A stretch of 64,000 nt of DNA from Hymenolepis diminuta (Eukaryota > Platyhelminthes > Cestoda > Cyclophyllidea > Hymenolepididae), in assembly GCA_900708905.1 (NCBI GenBank), contig CAADRB010000004.1, positions 4,068,180 through 4,132,179 of the forward strand, given 5' to 3'. Below, piece after piece: positions 39,745 through 54,700 of the stretch. How positions within the stretch are numbered: the first letter of the stretch is position 1; every line of letters begins with the position of its first letter. The notes under the pieces are model-generated. The model was not told where the DNA came from and searched no databases. It was given only the letters and a program-made list of their open reading frames with translations. Both the position numbers and the translations under genes were made by a program.

Positions 39745-42700
39745 GATAGATAGATAGAGATAGATAGACATAGATAGATAGGTATAGACATAGATAGATA
39801 AATATAGAAAGATAGATAGTTAGATAGATAGATAGGCAAGAAACAATGAAGGGGTATTCCCCAAGTGTTTGGGACTAAGGTAACGTAAAGTCTCGATCAA
39901 AGCCGTTGAACTGGGATAATTGAAACTATCAGAGTCCCCCCATGTCTATTCCTCCACAGATTAAAGTCAACTAATGAGAGAAGTCATTTAAACAGGTGAA
40001 AAATCCAGTCCATCTTTGAATTTATGTGATTGACCGGCACTATATGTCACCTGTAATATATTTTGCCTCAAGTTAAGTCCAAAATGCAAAAAGGCTTTCC
40101 TTAAGAATGAGGAATTTTACGAAGATGAAGAGTTAGATGAAGAAATTAAGGTTAAAATGAATGAAGCCCAGTATGATAAGGTTATGGTGGGAAATATTAG
40201 AATCCTCCGCGAAAACAAGCAACCTTTTTCACTGGCATCGAAATGCTTGAAGAACATTATATCGCCCATTGACTTTCGAGCTCCTGTTTCAATAACAATA
40301 GATAATAACTTCATTAAAAAATACATTTCCAGCGACATGCCTTTTCTCCTAATACTAATTCTCAGTTTTTAACATGACCCCATTCCCAACAGCATTTTCG
40401 CTTTCAGACCTCTAGCTTTGTTTACTTCCTCAGCCACCGCTTTCTTTTTTGATCTGACACGAAAGGTATACCTCTCGATACTAGGCGGCTTGTAGTAAGC
40501 GGTTTTGCAAAGCTGATAAACAATCACTGAGAGCAGTAAATATTCCTTAAGTAAATATCAGCAATCAGCTGTCAGCAATACCTCATCATTTTTCAATTAA
40601 TAACTAATATAATACTTTTATAGAAATTTGATGGATTTACTTTGGGTTGTTGTAGGTGGTGTCTCGGTGGAATCTTGACTGCTGGGTGATTCATTAATCT
40701 CAGCCAGGAGGGTGTAGAAGAAGAAACCATTTAGGAATTTGTGAGCCCGATTTCCAGAAGAATGGCAGATAAAACCAGCGTCTAGAAGAGTCTGAAGATG
40801 CGGAACAAAAACTTAATAATTCTTTGGCAAATATTTGAGGCTAATCGGGTCTTAGAAAACGAACGCATCAGAGCACTTTTACTGGAAAGGTCAGTTAGCT
40901 TTTACGTTCATTTAAATGTTTGATTATTTGATAATAACATTTCTTCAAATCAATTCTGGGTCCGATAACGGTAGACTTCAAAGCTGATAAGTTTAATTGG
41001 CTAACAGATGATTTATCTTTTCAGTTATTTAGTTAGAAAGAGCAAACAAATCCAATCCAAATGCCCAATGTCCAAATAAAACTAACTAAAATATGTGCGA
41101 ATACACACCACAACTTATGCCGAGATCAATGCATCAAATGTATATGAGACCGAGGTCAACAGATGAGCTTATCTCTACGATTGTTGTCAGGTGATAGCCT
41201 AAAAATATTAAATTAAAAGAAGTCTTATCATTACAAAATTTACAGGAAAATCCACCAACAGATTTAGGAAGTTACTTGAGGTGAGCAGCTTACCTGAGCA
41301 TATTTCACCGCAACTTCCAGAGAGACGACATCCACCAGATTTCTGGTGAGCCAATTTGTAAGATCATAACTGCAGAAAGTATGCTTTGGCAGAGGTATAC
41401 TTCCATCCATATAGCTCAGCCCACATCTATGTAAAAAGGCGGACGAAAGGTAAACCATTCAAGTTTTAAACAACACAGCGTATCAAATAAACCTACTTAC
41501 TCTGGATCCAGAAGGGCAGCCACAATTTTGGTCATGTCGGAATGTGTCGAGAGGGGCAGAACAGCAGTGGAGGAGGCACATGAGAACGAAGAGGCAACAG
41601 AGAGGGAAGGAACGGAGTGGAGCTGAGGTGGTGGAGGAGGTGGTGGTATAGGCGGTGCAGAGGGAGGTGGCTGTTGGACTGGAGTTGTAGCTGCTGAATG
41701 GATTGGTGCAGCCGTAGGTTCTACCTCAGGCCCACTTTCCAAATCGATGGAAGTTGTCGGCACCAGTCCTAATCGACGTACAGGAGCAGAAGTTGTGCTT
41801 GGTGCTGCAGAAGACGTTGCCGTAGTAAGTGAATCTCGACGTGGTCTAGGCTGATCCATCGCTTCACTCCAGTTAAACTAGAAAACATATAACATATATT
41901 CTACTGAAGCCAAACAAGTAGAAACAACACGCAATGCCAACAACCAGGGGACAGTTTTCCAGGGCAGTGAGGAGGAAATATTAGGCATAAATCATAGGAG
42001 AGAGGAAGGTCGGTGGATATTTTAAAATTTAGCCAAATAGTTTCTCATACATTTTACCTAATATTTCCTATGCCCAATATATGAAACCATGAGTGCAAGT
42101 AATATAAAAAACGATATAAACCAAGATTTGTGCATTGTAATATTGGAGTAAAGAATAGCATCATCCAGATCCCGTGGTGAGGTAGCTAAGACAGTTCGAA
42201 AAAAGACGTTTGTGGTATCATAGTGAGCCAATTAAATAAACTTCCCAGCTGACATCGAGAAGTTTAGGACATCCAATATAATTAACGATCTAATATAAGA
42301 AGCCACTGCTTCAGCTCCAGTTGGAATCGGCTCACTCGAATTGCGAAGATGCACTTAGAACGAATCACTTAGACATCACAATAGCACTTTTTTATCGCAA
42401 ATTATCAAATACCTTACGACGTTATGAAAATTTCGAACTAGGGAATAAATATCGACTACTACAAATGGCGATATCTCCAAATTGGACCTTAAAAATTTAG
42501 ATCAGAATCGTTAAATTATGTAGAGCACTGTTAACCTTCTTCCCCGATTTCTATTGGCTACTTGAATGGGTTTTAGAAAATTACCTATTCAAATATATTA
42601 ATCTGTCTGGTCTATCGAAAACAACTTCTTTCCCGTGATTATCATACTCCTAAATAAATATTCCATTTTCGTAAATCATGAAACGAGACTGACGAAATAT

Positions 42701-45700
42701 CGGTCAGATTAGATCTACATCAAATACATGACAGCCAGATATGTGCAACTAAAGTGCAATAGGATAACCAAATACAGCTATGCAAAATGTCAGGCTTTCA
42801 TGCCAAGTCTGATCTGCGGTGATGATCTAGTGGCATTGACACATTGATGGACGTGAAACTACTATCACATAATTTTAATTGGAAAATAGAAGTACGATGA
42901 GTGATTATGGCGCTATTAAAATGCGAAATGTGAAGTCGGATCGCGAAAGGGATGTGTCCAAAAGCTAGTAATTTTAATACAAAGTTAAAAAGCATGTCGA
43001 CTATAGACATGACCAATGCAAATCCAACAGGATAAATCCAAGTGGGGACTCATATCATGGAGAGGAGACAAAGTTATAGCCATCAACAAGCATTAATTAA
43101 CTTTAAGTGGACTTCAGCCACTAATTCCAGCAAGACCAAGAAGTTAATTTATAGATTGCATCAAGCATAGAATATGAGGAAAAGAATATAGAGGTTTCAA
43201 ATTATAATTATTGAAAAGGGACATTTGTCAAATAAAATTTTTATCTATTGAGAATTTAGGCGCTTTCACCTCCCGGTGTGATTGTTCGCAGAGTCTGTTC
43301 ATGGAAGAATATTTCAGTGATGCCTGTTTTCTCTTCATTTCAAAGCGCAATCTGAACAAAAAATGATCACAAAGAAGCTCACTTCCAGCAGTCATAAATA
43401 GAAGTGTGATTATGCCGTTAATGTATATGTTGAATATAAAAAAACAAAAAAAGATTGGTTGATCTAGCCAACACCTACAACTTTGCATCCTTTAAAATAT
43501 CAATAAACATCAAAACGTAAGCGAATAAAGCATTACGGGTTTGAAACTTGTGTTGGTAGCTACACAGATTGACAGTTACAGCCGTTTAAATCTCCTCTTC
43601 CGTCTTTAAAAAAACCAGAATGACATAAAGTCGCGGTGTATTTATGAGCAATAATAAGTCATTTATACTTGTAAAATTGTGGGAAAAACATTTGCTTCAT
43701 AAAATAAACATGAACTGAAGCAGGACTATCAATTTCAAGGGATTCAATTACAAAAATCGATTGCGGAGCTGTCAGTAGAAATAAAAAAAACACTTGGAGA
43801 TTATTTCAATTTTTCAAAATGTTCCAAAGGCATGAGGATAGGATAGATAAAAGTAAACAACCCTTTAAACTCGTATAGCCCGATGCTCAATTTCTTCTAC
43901 CACCAAACAAATTATAACCGATTCGCATACGTAAGCGTACACCAACGCGACCACTTGTTCTTGAAACTCGCTCATTGACATCAGTTGTCTGATAAACAGT
44001 CTGTAAAACTAGGCTTCAAAAGTAAGTAATTCCCTCAAATATCCCAAATTAGAGTCACAAGGAACAAGACTACCAATTACCACCTGAGATAAAAATGCTC
44101 CCTTTTCAGAACCAACGTATTTAACTTTATTTCTCTCATCGTTGCCGAAAATGTGTCATTGAAAGCTATACATTTTTCTGTCATAGCTTTGATTTAACCT
44201 GTAATAGATCCTTTTTAATTAAATGCATTTAATAATTATATCATTGAAAATATCAAACCCAAGCCGTTTAGAAATGACCAAAATTTCACAATTCCAAATT
44301 CCTATCTCTATACGTTAAGCTATTTAAATGTATCTTCTGCATTCATAAAATTCCAAATGAAAAGTCTTTTAGCAAATCACCGGCAGATGCTCAAGCCATG
44401 AAGGCCTTATAGACACAGCGGAAATAATCGCAATTCAGATTATGCAGCAAGAAGTAACATCTTCCTATTTCACAGTCTGCTTCCTCCCACACCATAAATA
44501 TAATATAGACCCCCCATCCTAATCGTACCTGAGATACGACCTTCTGATTTAATGGACTTAATGATATACCAACTCTGTTATCCAAGATGAACACAATTTC
44601 GTCTACTTTGGTCCTTTTGGATAACTCTCCCTCTTGATACTGACTTATTAAATTCTACTTTTAGTCTCTCCCTCTGTCCTATCATTCCTTCTGGGAGTGA
44701 AAAGCATTTTTTGGCCAGAAGAGTTGCATATCTTTTCAACAAACAGTTTCCGAATATCCTCTACCAGGTTTAGTTAGCATAACTTATTTAAAATAATCTT
44801 AACCATATGCGTAATGAGTAAAAACTGTAAATTTAAAAATGCATGAAGGACGATCACCCAAGACTGAAACTAACGGATGTGGCAAAACGTAACTTCGACT
44901 CTGTTGTTAATTCCTCTTAGGAAACATATACTGATTCCACATCGGAGCTAATCGCCACCTTCTGGTTCTTATGAACGATGTTGTAATTAATCATTTTGAC
45001 GAATTCGATTCTTGAATTTCCTTCAAGTTACAAAAATGTCCTCTATGTACGTTTGAGAACTTGATTGAAGGGAAGTGACTTGAAGCTTTAACTCCTAATC
45101 GCTGGCTGTAACTGAATAAAATATTGCGTCATCTAGTAAAAAGGGAACTGTAATACAAATAGAAAGTTTAAGGAAAAGAAAGAATTATGAGATACTGATC
45201 ACCTAATTAATGAGGTTCTTTGAAACCAAAATTAAATAAGATTCTATTGAAAATTATTGTATACAGATTATACTGATTTGGATCTAACCTCTGTACTCTA
45301 ACATGGAAGTTAAGAACCAATTCCAGAATAAGTAACCTTCAATCATAATAAAGCATACTACAACCATTTTCATTAATAATTTAGAAAATACCACCAACAA
45401 AGTCCATTTACAAATGAATAAATAATACGAATATTGTTCAACGAATTGCAAAATAAATAATGTGACCTTGCTACCGGAAGAATTTCGTAAGTTACAAAAT
45501 CTGTTGGAACATGTCTCAAGGCCAAAGAGAAAGCTGAATGCATTCGTTTCGCCTAAAATTATAATGCTTAACCGTATTTTTTTAATAAAATCAATATTAG
45601 ACTTTTTGATAATGTGAAAAAAGTCGCCATGAGATACTTCCCATCAAATCATGGAGACTATTCATCCTCCTAACTTTTGCATTTTCCATTAATTCCCAAC

Positions 45701-48700
45701 GTTCTCACCTTCCATTTTACGCTTCTAGAAATCGCTGGCGGGGTCAAAGTCGATAAACCAATTTCTACTTCACAGATTATTTAACACCGATTTTTTTATT
45801 TTCCGACTCATATGGATTCTTTCAAGTCAGCCATTGATAACAGCGATATAGCGATAAAGCGTAAATCTATCATGTAAGAGGAAACAGATTTGAGGGCTAG
45901 TCAAGAGAGATGGCAGAATAAGGACGTTAGTAAACAGTGCCGAAAAACAATCCATTTAGGCTTAAAATTCCGACATTCTAAATATATAAAGCGTTAAGTC
46001 TAGTAAGCAAGTTTCACCACCGAATTTCAATAGGTGCAAAAAAGAAAGAGACGACGGCAGACGACGTCACTTGGTGAAAGCAAAGAAAAAGCCAAGTGTT
46101 GTATCACCATCACCAAGGGAAGAAATGAGGAAGCAACAGAGATAAACAAGAAAAAAACAGAGGAGACTATAGAGGTTAAAAAGCAAGTGCCCTTACAGAT
46201 AAGGAGGAGAGATAATTAGAGACGCCGTGATGGTACAGAACTTACTGTCATGCTGGGGTCGTTCGAAGGGGTTGGATGCCGCTACAGTAGAGAGTTTGTG
46301 AATTTAATTAAGATAAATAAACAAATAGTCCAAGTAATAAATACAAATTCGTAATAAGAATGAAAAACTGAAACTATGATAAATTCAACTCACTTGGCGA
46401 GTCCGCTGAGGGACATTGATGCGTCGAATGCGGTTAATGGACTCCAGGAAGACTATGAATCGATCGCAGAGTTTTTCATAACTTGACAAAGATAAGGGCA
46501 TCTCGTAGATATCACATCGGACTCTATTTCCTGTTGTCTTGGCTCTAAAGAGAGAGAAAAGCGAATAATCAAAATTATTCAAATGATATATGGAGGAAAA
46601 GTATTGGTAAGTGTTTTGTAAGGACTCAGTCGCCCACTTTTGTAGGTACGACTCCTCCATGCTGAAGTTCTACTACTATGATATATCCGCGCACAAGATA
46701 TCTGTGAAGACTTATCGAAAAGACTTAATCTTCGCCTTTGAAGTTGTGCGGCAAGGTTTCTCAGAGGAACCTTTTCTGTTAGAACCTTAACATTCATATA
46801 TCTTCAGATGTACAATCCTAACATCAGTCAACGAGCAGTGTTCCGAACGGCCCTTAATCTATTATTATCCAGATTACAATAGACAATTGCAGATAAATCG
46901 TACCGGAAGGACTGGTTCGGTAAATATTTCCAATATCCTTGCCCGAGTCTTAACTGATAACCCTTACGATCTTAGAACAGGTCTAAGTTTACTAGTTTGG
47001 CTTTTATGATATTTAGCCTTACAGCATCATCGACTAAACCTTTTACATTCACTGGGGAGTCAAGATAGATAAAAGAGCTCACTCAAATGATCATGTGATC
47101 TTTTATTTTAAGAGATGATTGATTCAGATCTTCACCGACATATAACCAGATTACTTTATCATCTGCCATTTTCATCGTACATTTATTAAGGATAGTTTTA
47201 AGCCTTTGAAGAAATTGTTCAACTTGTCCAATCGATGGGGTGATGAGGCATAGGCCATCCACATATACAAGATATTCAAGCGTCCGTTCGAGTCATGAAG
47301 AACTCAATAGCTTGACTTTCAAATCCTCACAAGTTCCATCTGATATTAACTGAAATACTATACTAAAGGGTAGCGGACTTTCTTTGGATCTTGTCTCTGA
47401 TGTTCAGCAGATCTTTCAGCGCAAACCCCACGTTGGGTGTTTGATAAGCGTCCTCTTATATAAAGTTTCAACCTTTCATATATCATTGATACAAAGCATT
47501 TCCCAATCGTGTCAAGAAGAAAGATACTTCTGCGGTAGAGTCGTTTCTAACTCTACCCTGATAAACACTGATTAATTCAGCACCCACCCAGGATTGAAGT
47601 ACTGAATGCTTGCCTAACTAAGTCATTAAGGTATCTTAGTAGGAATTTACCAAATAAAGATCCACCCCACTTGAGTAGTCCAGATCGTGCTCCATTCAGT
47701 CCTAGAAATTTAGAGGATTTCAAGCGTTGTTTAGCTAATTGAATTAAGTTTGAATCTCTAGGTATTTAAATTTGGTTCGGAAGACACTGTTTAGAATTTG
47801 AATAATTCAGCATAGTTTTGTCCAAGAGAACTCGGATCAACAACAAAATTCTCATCATACCAAAGCGAAATAAAAAAAAACGAAACAAAACATCAATCTG
47901 CTACGAAGCAACTCTCATATTTAACAGACCTAATCTTCCGAAATGCTCCAGTCCAATTAATATATCTATGTGAAAGAGAGAAGAGTGTAGTTGCATGACA
48001 TTCGGCTGTGAGATTATTTAGTAGACTGGGACAATCCATTCAAATTGATTAGCAGCGTTTAATTAATAGATCCCCAACACATTCAAAAAATTTCGATGCT
48101 ACACTTCTATAAAATTTATTAAATTAACGTAATAGACAAGGATGGAATGCGAGTTCGTAATTCGATTTCTCTCTTAGATATAGACGGGGTGGCCAGAAGC
48201 AGAATTTGGCCAGACGTACGTGAATGGACATGAGGGGGAGGGGAAATTAATGCGACAATCGAGTCGGCAACTTTATGATTATGCACTTCAGACAGACACA
48301 AATCATGTTTGTCATCGCAGCATAGAGGCTAATTGCCGCGAAGACGATTACAACTTATTAAGACAGAACTTATTTCGCCAGATTCTAACGATAAGGTAAT
48401 TTCCCACTAAATATAAAAATATTGAATAAAAATGTCAAATCGAAAATTTTACTCTACATATCAATTTCGAAATTCAACCTTCAAGCTGCAGTTGAAGCTG
48501 CAGAAAATATTTTGGGGAACATAGGAGACAATAATGAAAAATCTATTTTTCATGGTTCACTTAGCCTAAACGTCAAACCTTCATGCATAAAAGTAAAAAG
48601 TAGCTTGAAATAAAACACTCAATGGAAATGAAGACAAAGAAAAGCAAAACAAGGAATTAAGACGAAGTTAGCTAAACTAAGATGTGAGATAACAAGGCAA

Positions 48701-51700
48701 AAAATACCACTCAGTACTTAAGTAAGTGTAAGTAAGCAAGACGCGCATAGATGCACGTAATGGATTTGCGAGTATGCAGAAATTAACGTAGAAAGCTGAA
48801 TGAGTCCTCAGTATCTCCATAAGTTAGGGGATTTTTAAAAACTGTCTCTAAATGACTGCTCAAAATTTCATCACCAAAAATCTCGCACTTTAATTTAACC
48901 TTAAGGAAGACAATTAATGAGCTAGTTTTCTTTTTGAACACAGAAACGCTTTTAACCTGTAAATGCAAACTTCGAAACTGCTTGACCTCTACAATAATAC
49001 CAATGACAAAAGATAGGTGTTAGATATCTAAATAACTCGTAAGAATACAAAGTAGGAATATCTATTTTGAATTAAATGAATAACGGTGTTGAATGCCTTG
49101 TGTTGTAAAGAAAAGGAAAAAAAGGCTTTCTGATCTTCAGGAAGGGAATATAGATATGCCTCGCATCTGAAAATCGACTCAGTCAATCAATATTCTTCAG
49201 GTGTGGATCGTACATGTGTTTCCTATCCCTAATCTGTGCACATCTAAAACATGTCAACCATTTTCCTTCATTTCATTGTCATTCAAATTTCATTTTAACT
49301 GAAGCTAGAGAATACTACTATCGATGGGGACAAATTGAAAAGGAAATGTATTAGCAGAATTTATGCAGCAGTTGCACAAAAACGTGTTATTCGTGACAGC
49401 TCTGATCAACCCCTCTAAACCCTACAAGTAAAAACTGGGCCATTAAATTAGTGGGGATTTAATACTGTCAGTTGTAATTTAAAAAATAATTAAACAAAAG
49501 TTTTATGAATTTAGCAGACGGTGCTCAGCGTGATTCATTGACATTCTTATAAGATTATGTTTATTTGGACTTCAAATTTAGACAGTGGACTTAATAGGTA
49601 TTGGATCGAAAATGTCGTAGTCCATTACCCTGATTAAGTTAATTCACCCATGATCCTCTATGTGCATTTCCTAAATTTCTTTAGGAGTAGCAGATTTAGA
49701 AGTTGGGAAGATTTTTCACAACGATCCCGAGAAAAAAGACCTTATTTGCCCCAGCTTATTCGCGACGTCAAGAGAATATATCTATAAAACGAAAGTCATC
49801 TACTACGCCTAGGAAAGGTTTGACTATGTACTACCCATTAAAAATAAATACTATTTGTGTATAGCGATCCGAAATGTAGGTAAACAATGATACTAACAGA
49901 CAATTAGGAGAATCTGTCTCTGAGATAAGGAGACCAAGTCAAACTACCTTGTGAGAGCGGCAAAACATGCAAATGTCATGCCAACATGAGAAGAAAAAAG
50001 TAGTAAAAAACACTTTCTGTGAAAAAAAACCCAACGAACAGACAGTCAATCTGAGCTTAAAAAATGTAGAATGAGTGAAATATTTCTCGTTAATAATGCG
50101 CAATAAAATACTGTTATTTCTAATTGGGAATAAGATTGATTACAAGATAGAGAGTAAAATGTTAACATTCGGATCATAGGATGGAAGATAAGATTTTCTA
50201 ACATCATTGACATTCCGTTTCATCTATCTTCATCGCAAACCTATACCGAAGAAAGTAATGAATACAACAGGAAAAGAAATAGAAAAAACTACTATGAGGG
50301 TGGAAATGTAATGAAAATAATAAAGTGGGAAAGAGTACATTAATATTTCCCCTTGAGAAAACAGTACTTTAAGTACTCATTTCCAATGAATCCAATATTT
50401 TTATACCATTGGCCTGTGTATTCAAATTATCTGAAGGTCAAAATTGAATTTTAGCAGCGCCTAATCTATTTTGTGACCAGTGCACTGATTGCAGGAAAAG
50501 ATCTTGGGGAATTCTTCATCTTGTATTCTCTCCCTCTCAATGGTTGGGGATATGGGTTTTCGGTCAAGTATAACCGCTACTGTCAGAAAGTCAGCAATAT
50601 AAAAAAGTTGGCAAATTAAGTAGCACATTATTTTAGTTCTGCAAAAAAAGAAGTTAAAAGAAACGAACTAAAAGCTTGTACAGAGAGAAAATTGACTATA
50701 AATATCACACATAATCATGAAGACTTTTAGGGCTTTATTTTATGTTTGAGAAAGGGAACATATAAACCAAATGGGTGCGAATAAAATTTGCAATATTTAG
50801 AATGATTTATGAATATGCTCTAATAAAATACAAGCTCTGTAGGCCAAACCAAAAAGTGACTTCACTTTTCTCTACTACTGTATAAAAATTCGAAACAGAG
50901 CGGTCAGAACTTACTCTCGAAGTTCCTCCACAAGTTTTCTTGTGGTGTCCTTAAATCCGGGCAAGATCAGATATCGACTTCTCCAGAATTTGATTGCCTT
51001 TAAAATAAGAAAAACAAGAAGGCCCTTTTAAAAACCGAACAAATGAAAGGCGCGTTTTATGAGGTTACACCGAACGACTTGTGTCGTGATTCATTTAATT
51101 TGCAACCACACAGTGAAAAACAATAATTTTATGACCACAAATAAGGGTTTATAAAGCGGAAACAGCATGAGGGACAACTTGGCTGTGAGTAGTAAAATGC
51201 ATCGAAATGGTTGACATTGGCGTGAAACAACTTTAAACAAGAAAACACTAAATCTTATTCAAAAGTGGCAATACTCAATCGTGCTGGCAGACATAAGGTC
51301 GCTGAAATACATTAGGCAATAGAAAGGAGGTCAAATATACTCACGTGTTCAAAATCCCGGACATACAATGTGCATGCAAAACACAGAACTTCTAGAAAAC
51401 CACATAAGCAAATAATCAGCGCTATTTGAAATATGTATGCATCAATGAAACGCATAGATCCCATGGTTACCAAAAGACTTAAATTTGAGAATTTCAGCCG
51501 AAAAATTAAAGCCTTCCTTTAGCTCGAATAGTGATTCATCCTTCTTTATCCTTAAAACCTTTTATCTGAATATTTGAAAATAAGTTCAATTGAAGTTTAG
51601 CTTGAAGGGCATTAAGTAGCACTGGATGCCAATTTTCACATGTATTTTTTTAACCACTCACTCAACGAATCAACCATATATCGTTCTAGAGTTGAAAAAA

Positions 51701-54700
51701 ATTACATGATTGAATGGTTGTGTATATTTTGTAGCTACAGAGCGGTTAGCTGATAGAATCGAAGTTTAGCAGTAGGTACAATTTGAATTTTTGTGTCACC
51801 ATGACAAGCAACTCAGCTTCAATAACAAACACAATTAAGAGAAATGTAAAGATGAATAGAATTTGACTACACTTCATGATACCCAATACGACCCTATCGA
51901 AGACATAATCTACTGTAAAGTTGTATTTATCATACACATTCCACCACCTGTTATAACCTTCCAGCTCATTTTAGAATAGAGGGAGAGTATTCTTGTTGAA
52001 CAACTCGAAATCCACCACCCTCTTTATTAGTCGGACCTAACCAGCGAAGTTGGCTATTCATTAATTGTACACCGATAGGCCTCAAACTCGTGACCTTCCA
52101 CTTTGCTAATTAAGCGCTTTAATGGCTGCGCTAATAGAAACATGATAATTGACACTGTTAACCAATCATCTCAAAATAGTTTGACAACCAACTCCCGCCC
52201 AACTTCCTTTCCCTCACCTCATGAGAAAGTATTATAAGATAAAAAGATTTATAATATTAATAGCCTGCGGCATTACAAGTGGGCCGATCAAATATCATGC
52301 ATTACAATACAGCGTCATCTACATTAGATATTCTCCGCCAGGAGTATAGTCTGCATAACTGAATGAAAAAAGTGATTTTGAGAAGGGAAATAAAACCCTT
52401 GAAAATCTTCCACGGACTAGTATTCAACCTCTCCAGACAACCACATCAATCAGAGAATGAAACACTCAAGATTTAAAAAGAGTAATATAGTATCAACGAA
52501 ATAGCCCACTAACGTAACAAAGCAGTGTATCTTGTGAATGACTATTTTCAACATGGTTATTGTAAGTTTTTGAGTTAGTTTTTTTGTCAGGATAGAGAAT
52601 AGCAAACACAAAATGTCAAAAGCGGGAGCTATAAATAACAGTTGCGATGCACTGAACGATGGATTTCAAGATTAACTAGACAAACAAATAAAGTGAATTT
52701 ATTTGTAAGAACTCCGAATTATTTTATTTCCGGGTAGGTAGGTGGGCAAACCTGCCGAAAGATTTTGTTCAATATAGAAACTAAACAATTGGGATGGATA
52801 TTTTATTCGATGCAGACTAGATTATAGAGATTACATAAAATATACTAATCAAGATGACAGAGAATGTGAAAGATTGAGGCTTCATTTATTCATTAAATAT
52901 TGCAAGTAACTAAATCCATTAATGTCCCACATTAAGGAAAGATCTAAACCACTTGCCTTTAAATATCTTCAAGCACTAGAAAATTTGACGTTGCTCATTT
53001 TTATAAAAAAAAAGCACGCAGAATTAGATTAAAATAATAAATAAAAAATACAATTAAAATTCTCTATTCTAAAACTTTAGATTAGAGAATTCAGCAAATG
53101 AAATGAGAAAGATTTCGGTGTCGTATTATCGTCAGATGTCTTTTTCCGAGCTATGAGAGCCTCAATCGAGCTCTGAATAATTTCAAAAATTATTTCGAGG
53201 CCAATCGAAGCCCTTGTATATTTATAAGTGCGCTAAATATTAATGTAGATGGGTAAATGTGAACATCCCGAATAGGTATAGACGTAGATGTGATATATTT
53301 TCTCTCAATCTGGTCCGTTCTGCGTCGCCTACACTAGGTAAAATATGAAAACTCAACACCAGAGGATCAGTTGATTATTAATGGCCAAAATTATAAAACT
53401 CAAACTTCAACTAAGTTAGCGAAAACTGAATAGTGAGCAAAAGGACTGAGTAGGACGATCGCTCGCGATTGTTTAATAAAGGAAGTAATGCCAAAACGGG
53501 TTTAAGAATTCAATCAAAGGATTTCCATTAACAGTAAAGAGTATTCGAAATTATCAATGAAGAAATAAACTCATCATCTAAAAAAGACCATGTTAAGAAT
53601 TCCGGTAGACATTTTATAAAGTCTGCAATTAAAAAATAATTACATAACGGTATAAAAATTCATAGAAAGAGTTTCTACAGCTTTAAATAACAGTAATCTT
53701 CTATCAATTTAGCTTGATTTTTATTTAAAGGACATTTTAAAGACATTGTAAGGCTGCTTGAGCAGCATAGACAATGCGAATAAGTCAATTTCCGACTGTG
53801 ATTTAGTTTAAAATATGTTAATCGCAGTTGGTAGCTCTTGTGTGCATATTCTTGCAAAGTGGTCTAATGCAGATAAACAGGCAGAACGATTACACCCTGC
53901 TACTTAGGAACGATCTTATCGTACTTGATTTTCTTTGCAACACTTAGCAAAAATAAGCAGGAAGAAATCAAACATTTGGTCCGTGTTTTGATGACCTGAA
54001 AAGTAATACCACAGCGGGATATGTGGCCTTCAAGAAAGATTTGTCCTTTTATCGGTTGGAACATTCTACTTCCACTCTATGTCAATTGGATGTCGCCAGA
54101 TTGAAATGTCAGGACAAATGGGCGACATTTAGCAATTTGAGAGACAAGAAGTAGAGCAGCAAAATAAGAAAGCTGCAGGTATCTTAGACGATTGGCCGAT
54201 AAATTTATAAAAACAAAACCTAAAAATATCATGCTTAACTTTATCTGCCAATTTCTATAAATGCTGTTATGTTAAGGTTTTAGAATTTTACTAAAACAGT
54301 AAAAAATAAATCGCTTATTCAAATTTCCCCAAGTCAAAAGAACCCCAGTTTGACTGAAAATTTTGACATTCAAAAAGTTAGGATTTTTTGGGAATATGAA
54401 ACCATATTCCAAAAAAAAGCGAATAGGACAAAAATAAATGAGGCCAGATGGGTCTATATTTAATCCGCCATCCATCACTGCACTTTTCAATATTGAAAGA
54501 AATGGGATTGTTTATTTGTACTGATGATATTACATTGAACACTTGAGTGAAATGTCAGAAACACAAACTAGATTTACTATTATTTGTTATTTCGCAAAAG
54601 CCTAACTTTTCAGTGTCCTATATTTTGCCTTTTTTCCAGGGGCAAAATTCTGAAAAGATGGATCTACGTCGATTTTCAGCCACAATACTTACCAATAACA

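Larger units (their letters stand above)
36886..41426 (-). other. DEPDC5 intron region 37242-40640 and flanking DEP-domain exons
   Basis: The DEP domain is split over exons 41426-41294 and 40791-40641. The intron 37242-40640 (3.4 kb) holds the GATA microsatellite and two unexplained coding-like stretches next to it (about 40033-40375 plus, 40369-40510 minus). Between 37345 and 38788 I see only AT-rich sequence. Confidence 0.6.

Noticed and set aside
38789..39835. CRISPR array
   Set aside because: Tandem tetranucleotides with no spacers, in a eukaryotic intron.
38767..39839. Two long minus-strand open frames of repeating Tyr-Leu-Ser-Ile
   Set aside because: They are translations of the GATA microsatellite, contain the N gap and have no start or splice context.
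44391..44594. 67-codon minus-strand open frame as a stand-alone gene
   Set aside because: Its first part overlaps a splice-bounded segment and the rest is read-through past a consensus donor; kept only as a weak alternative exon.
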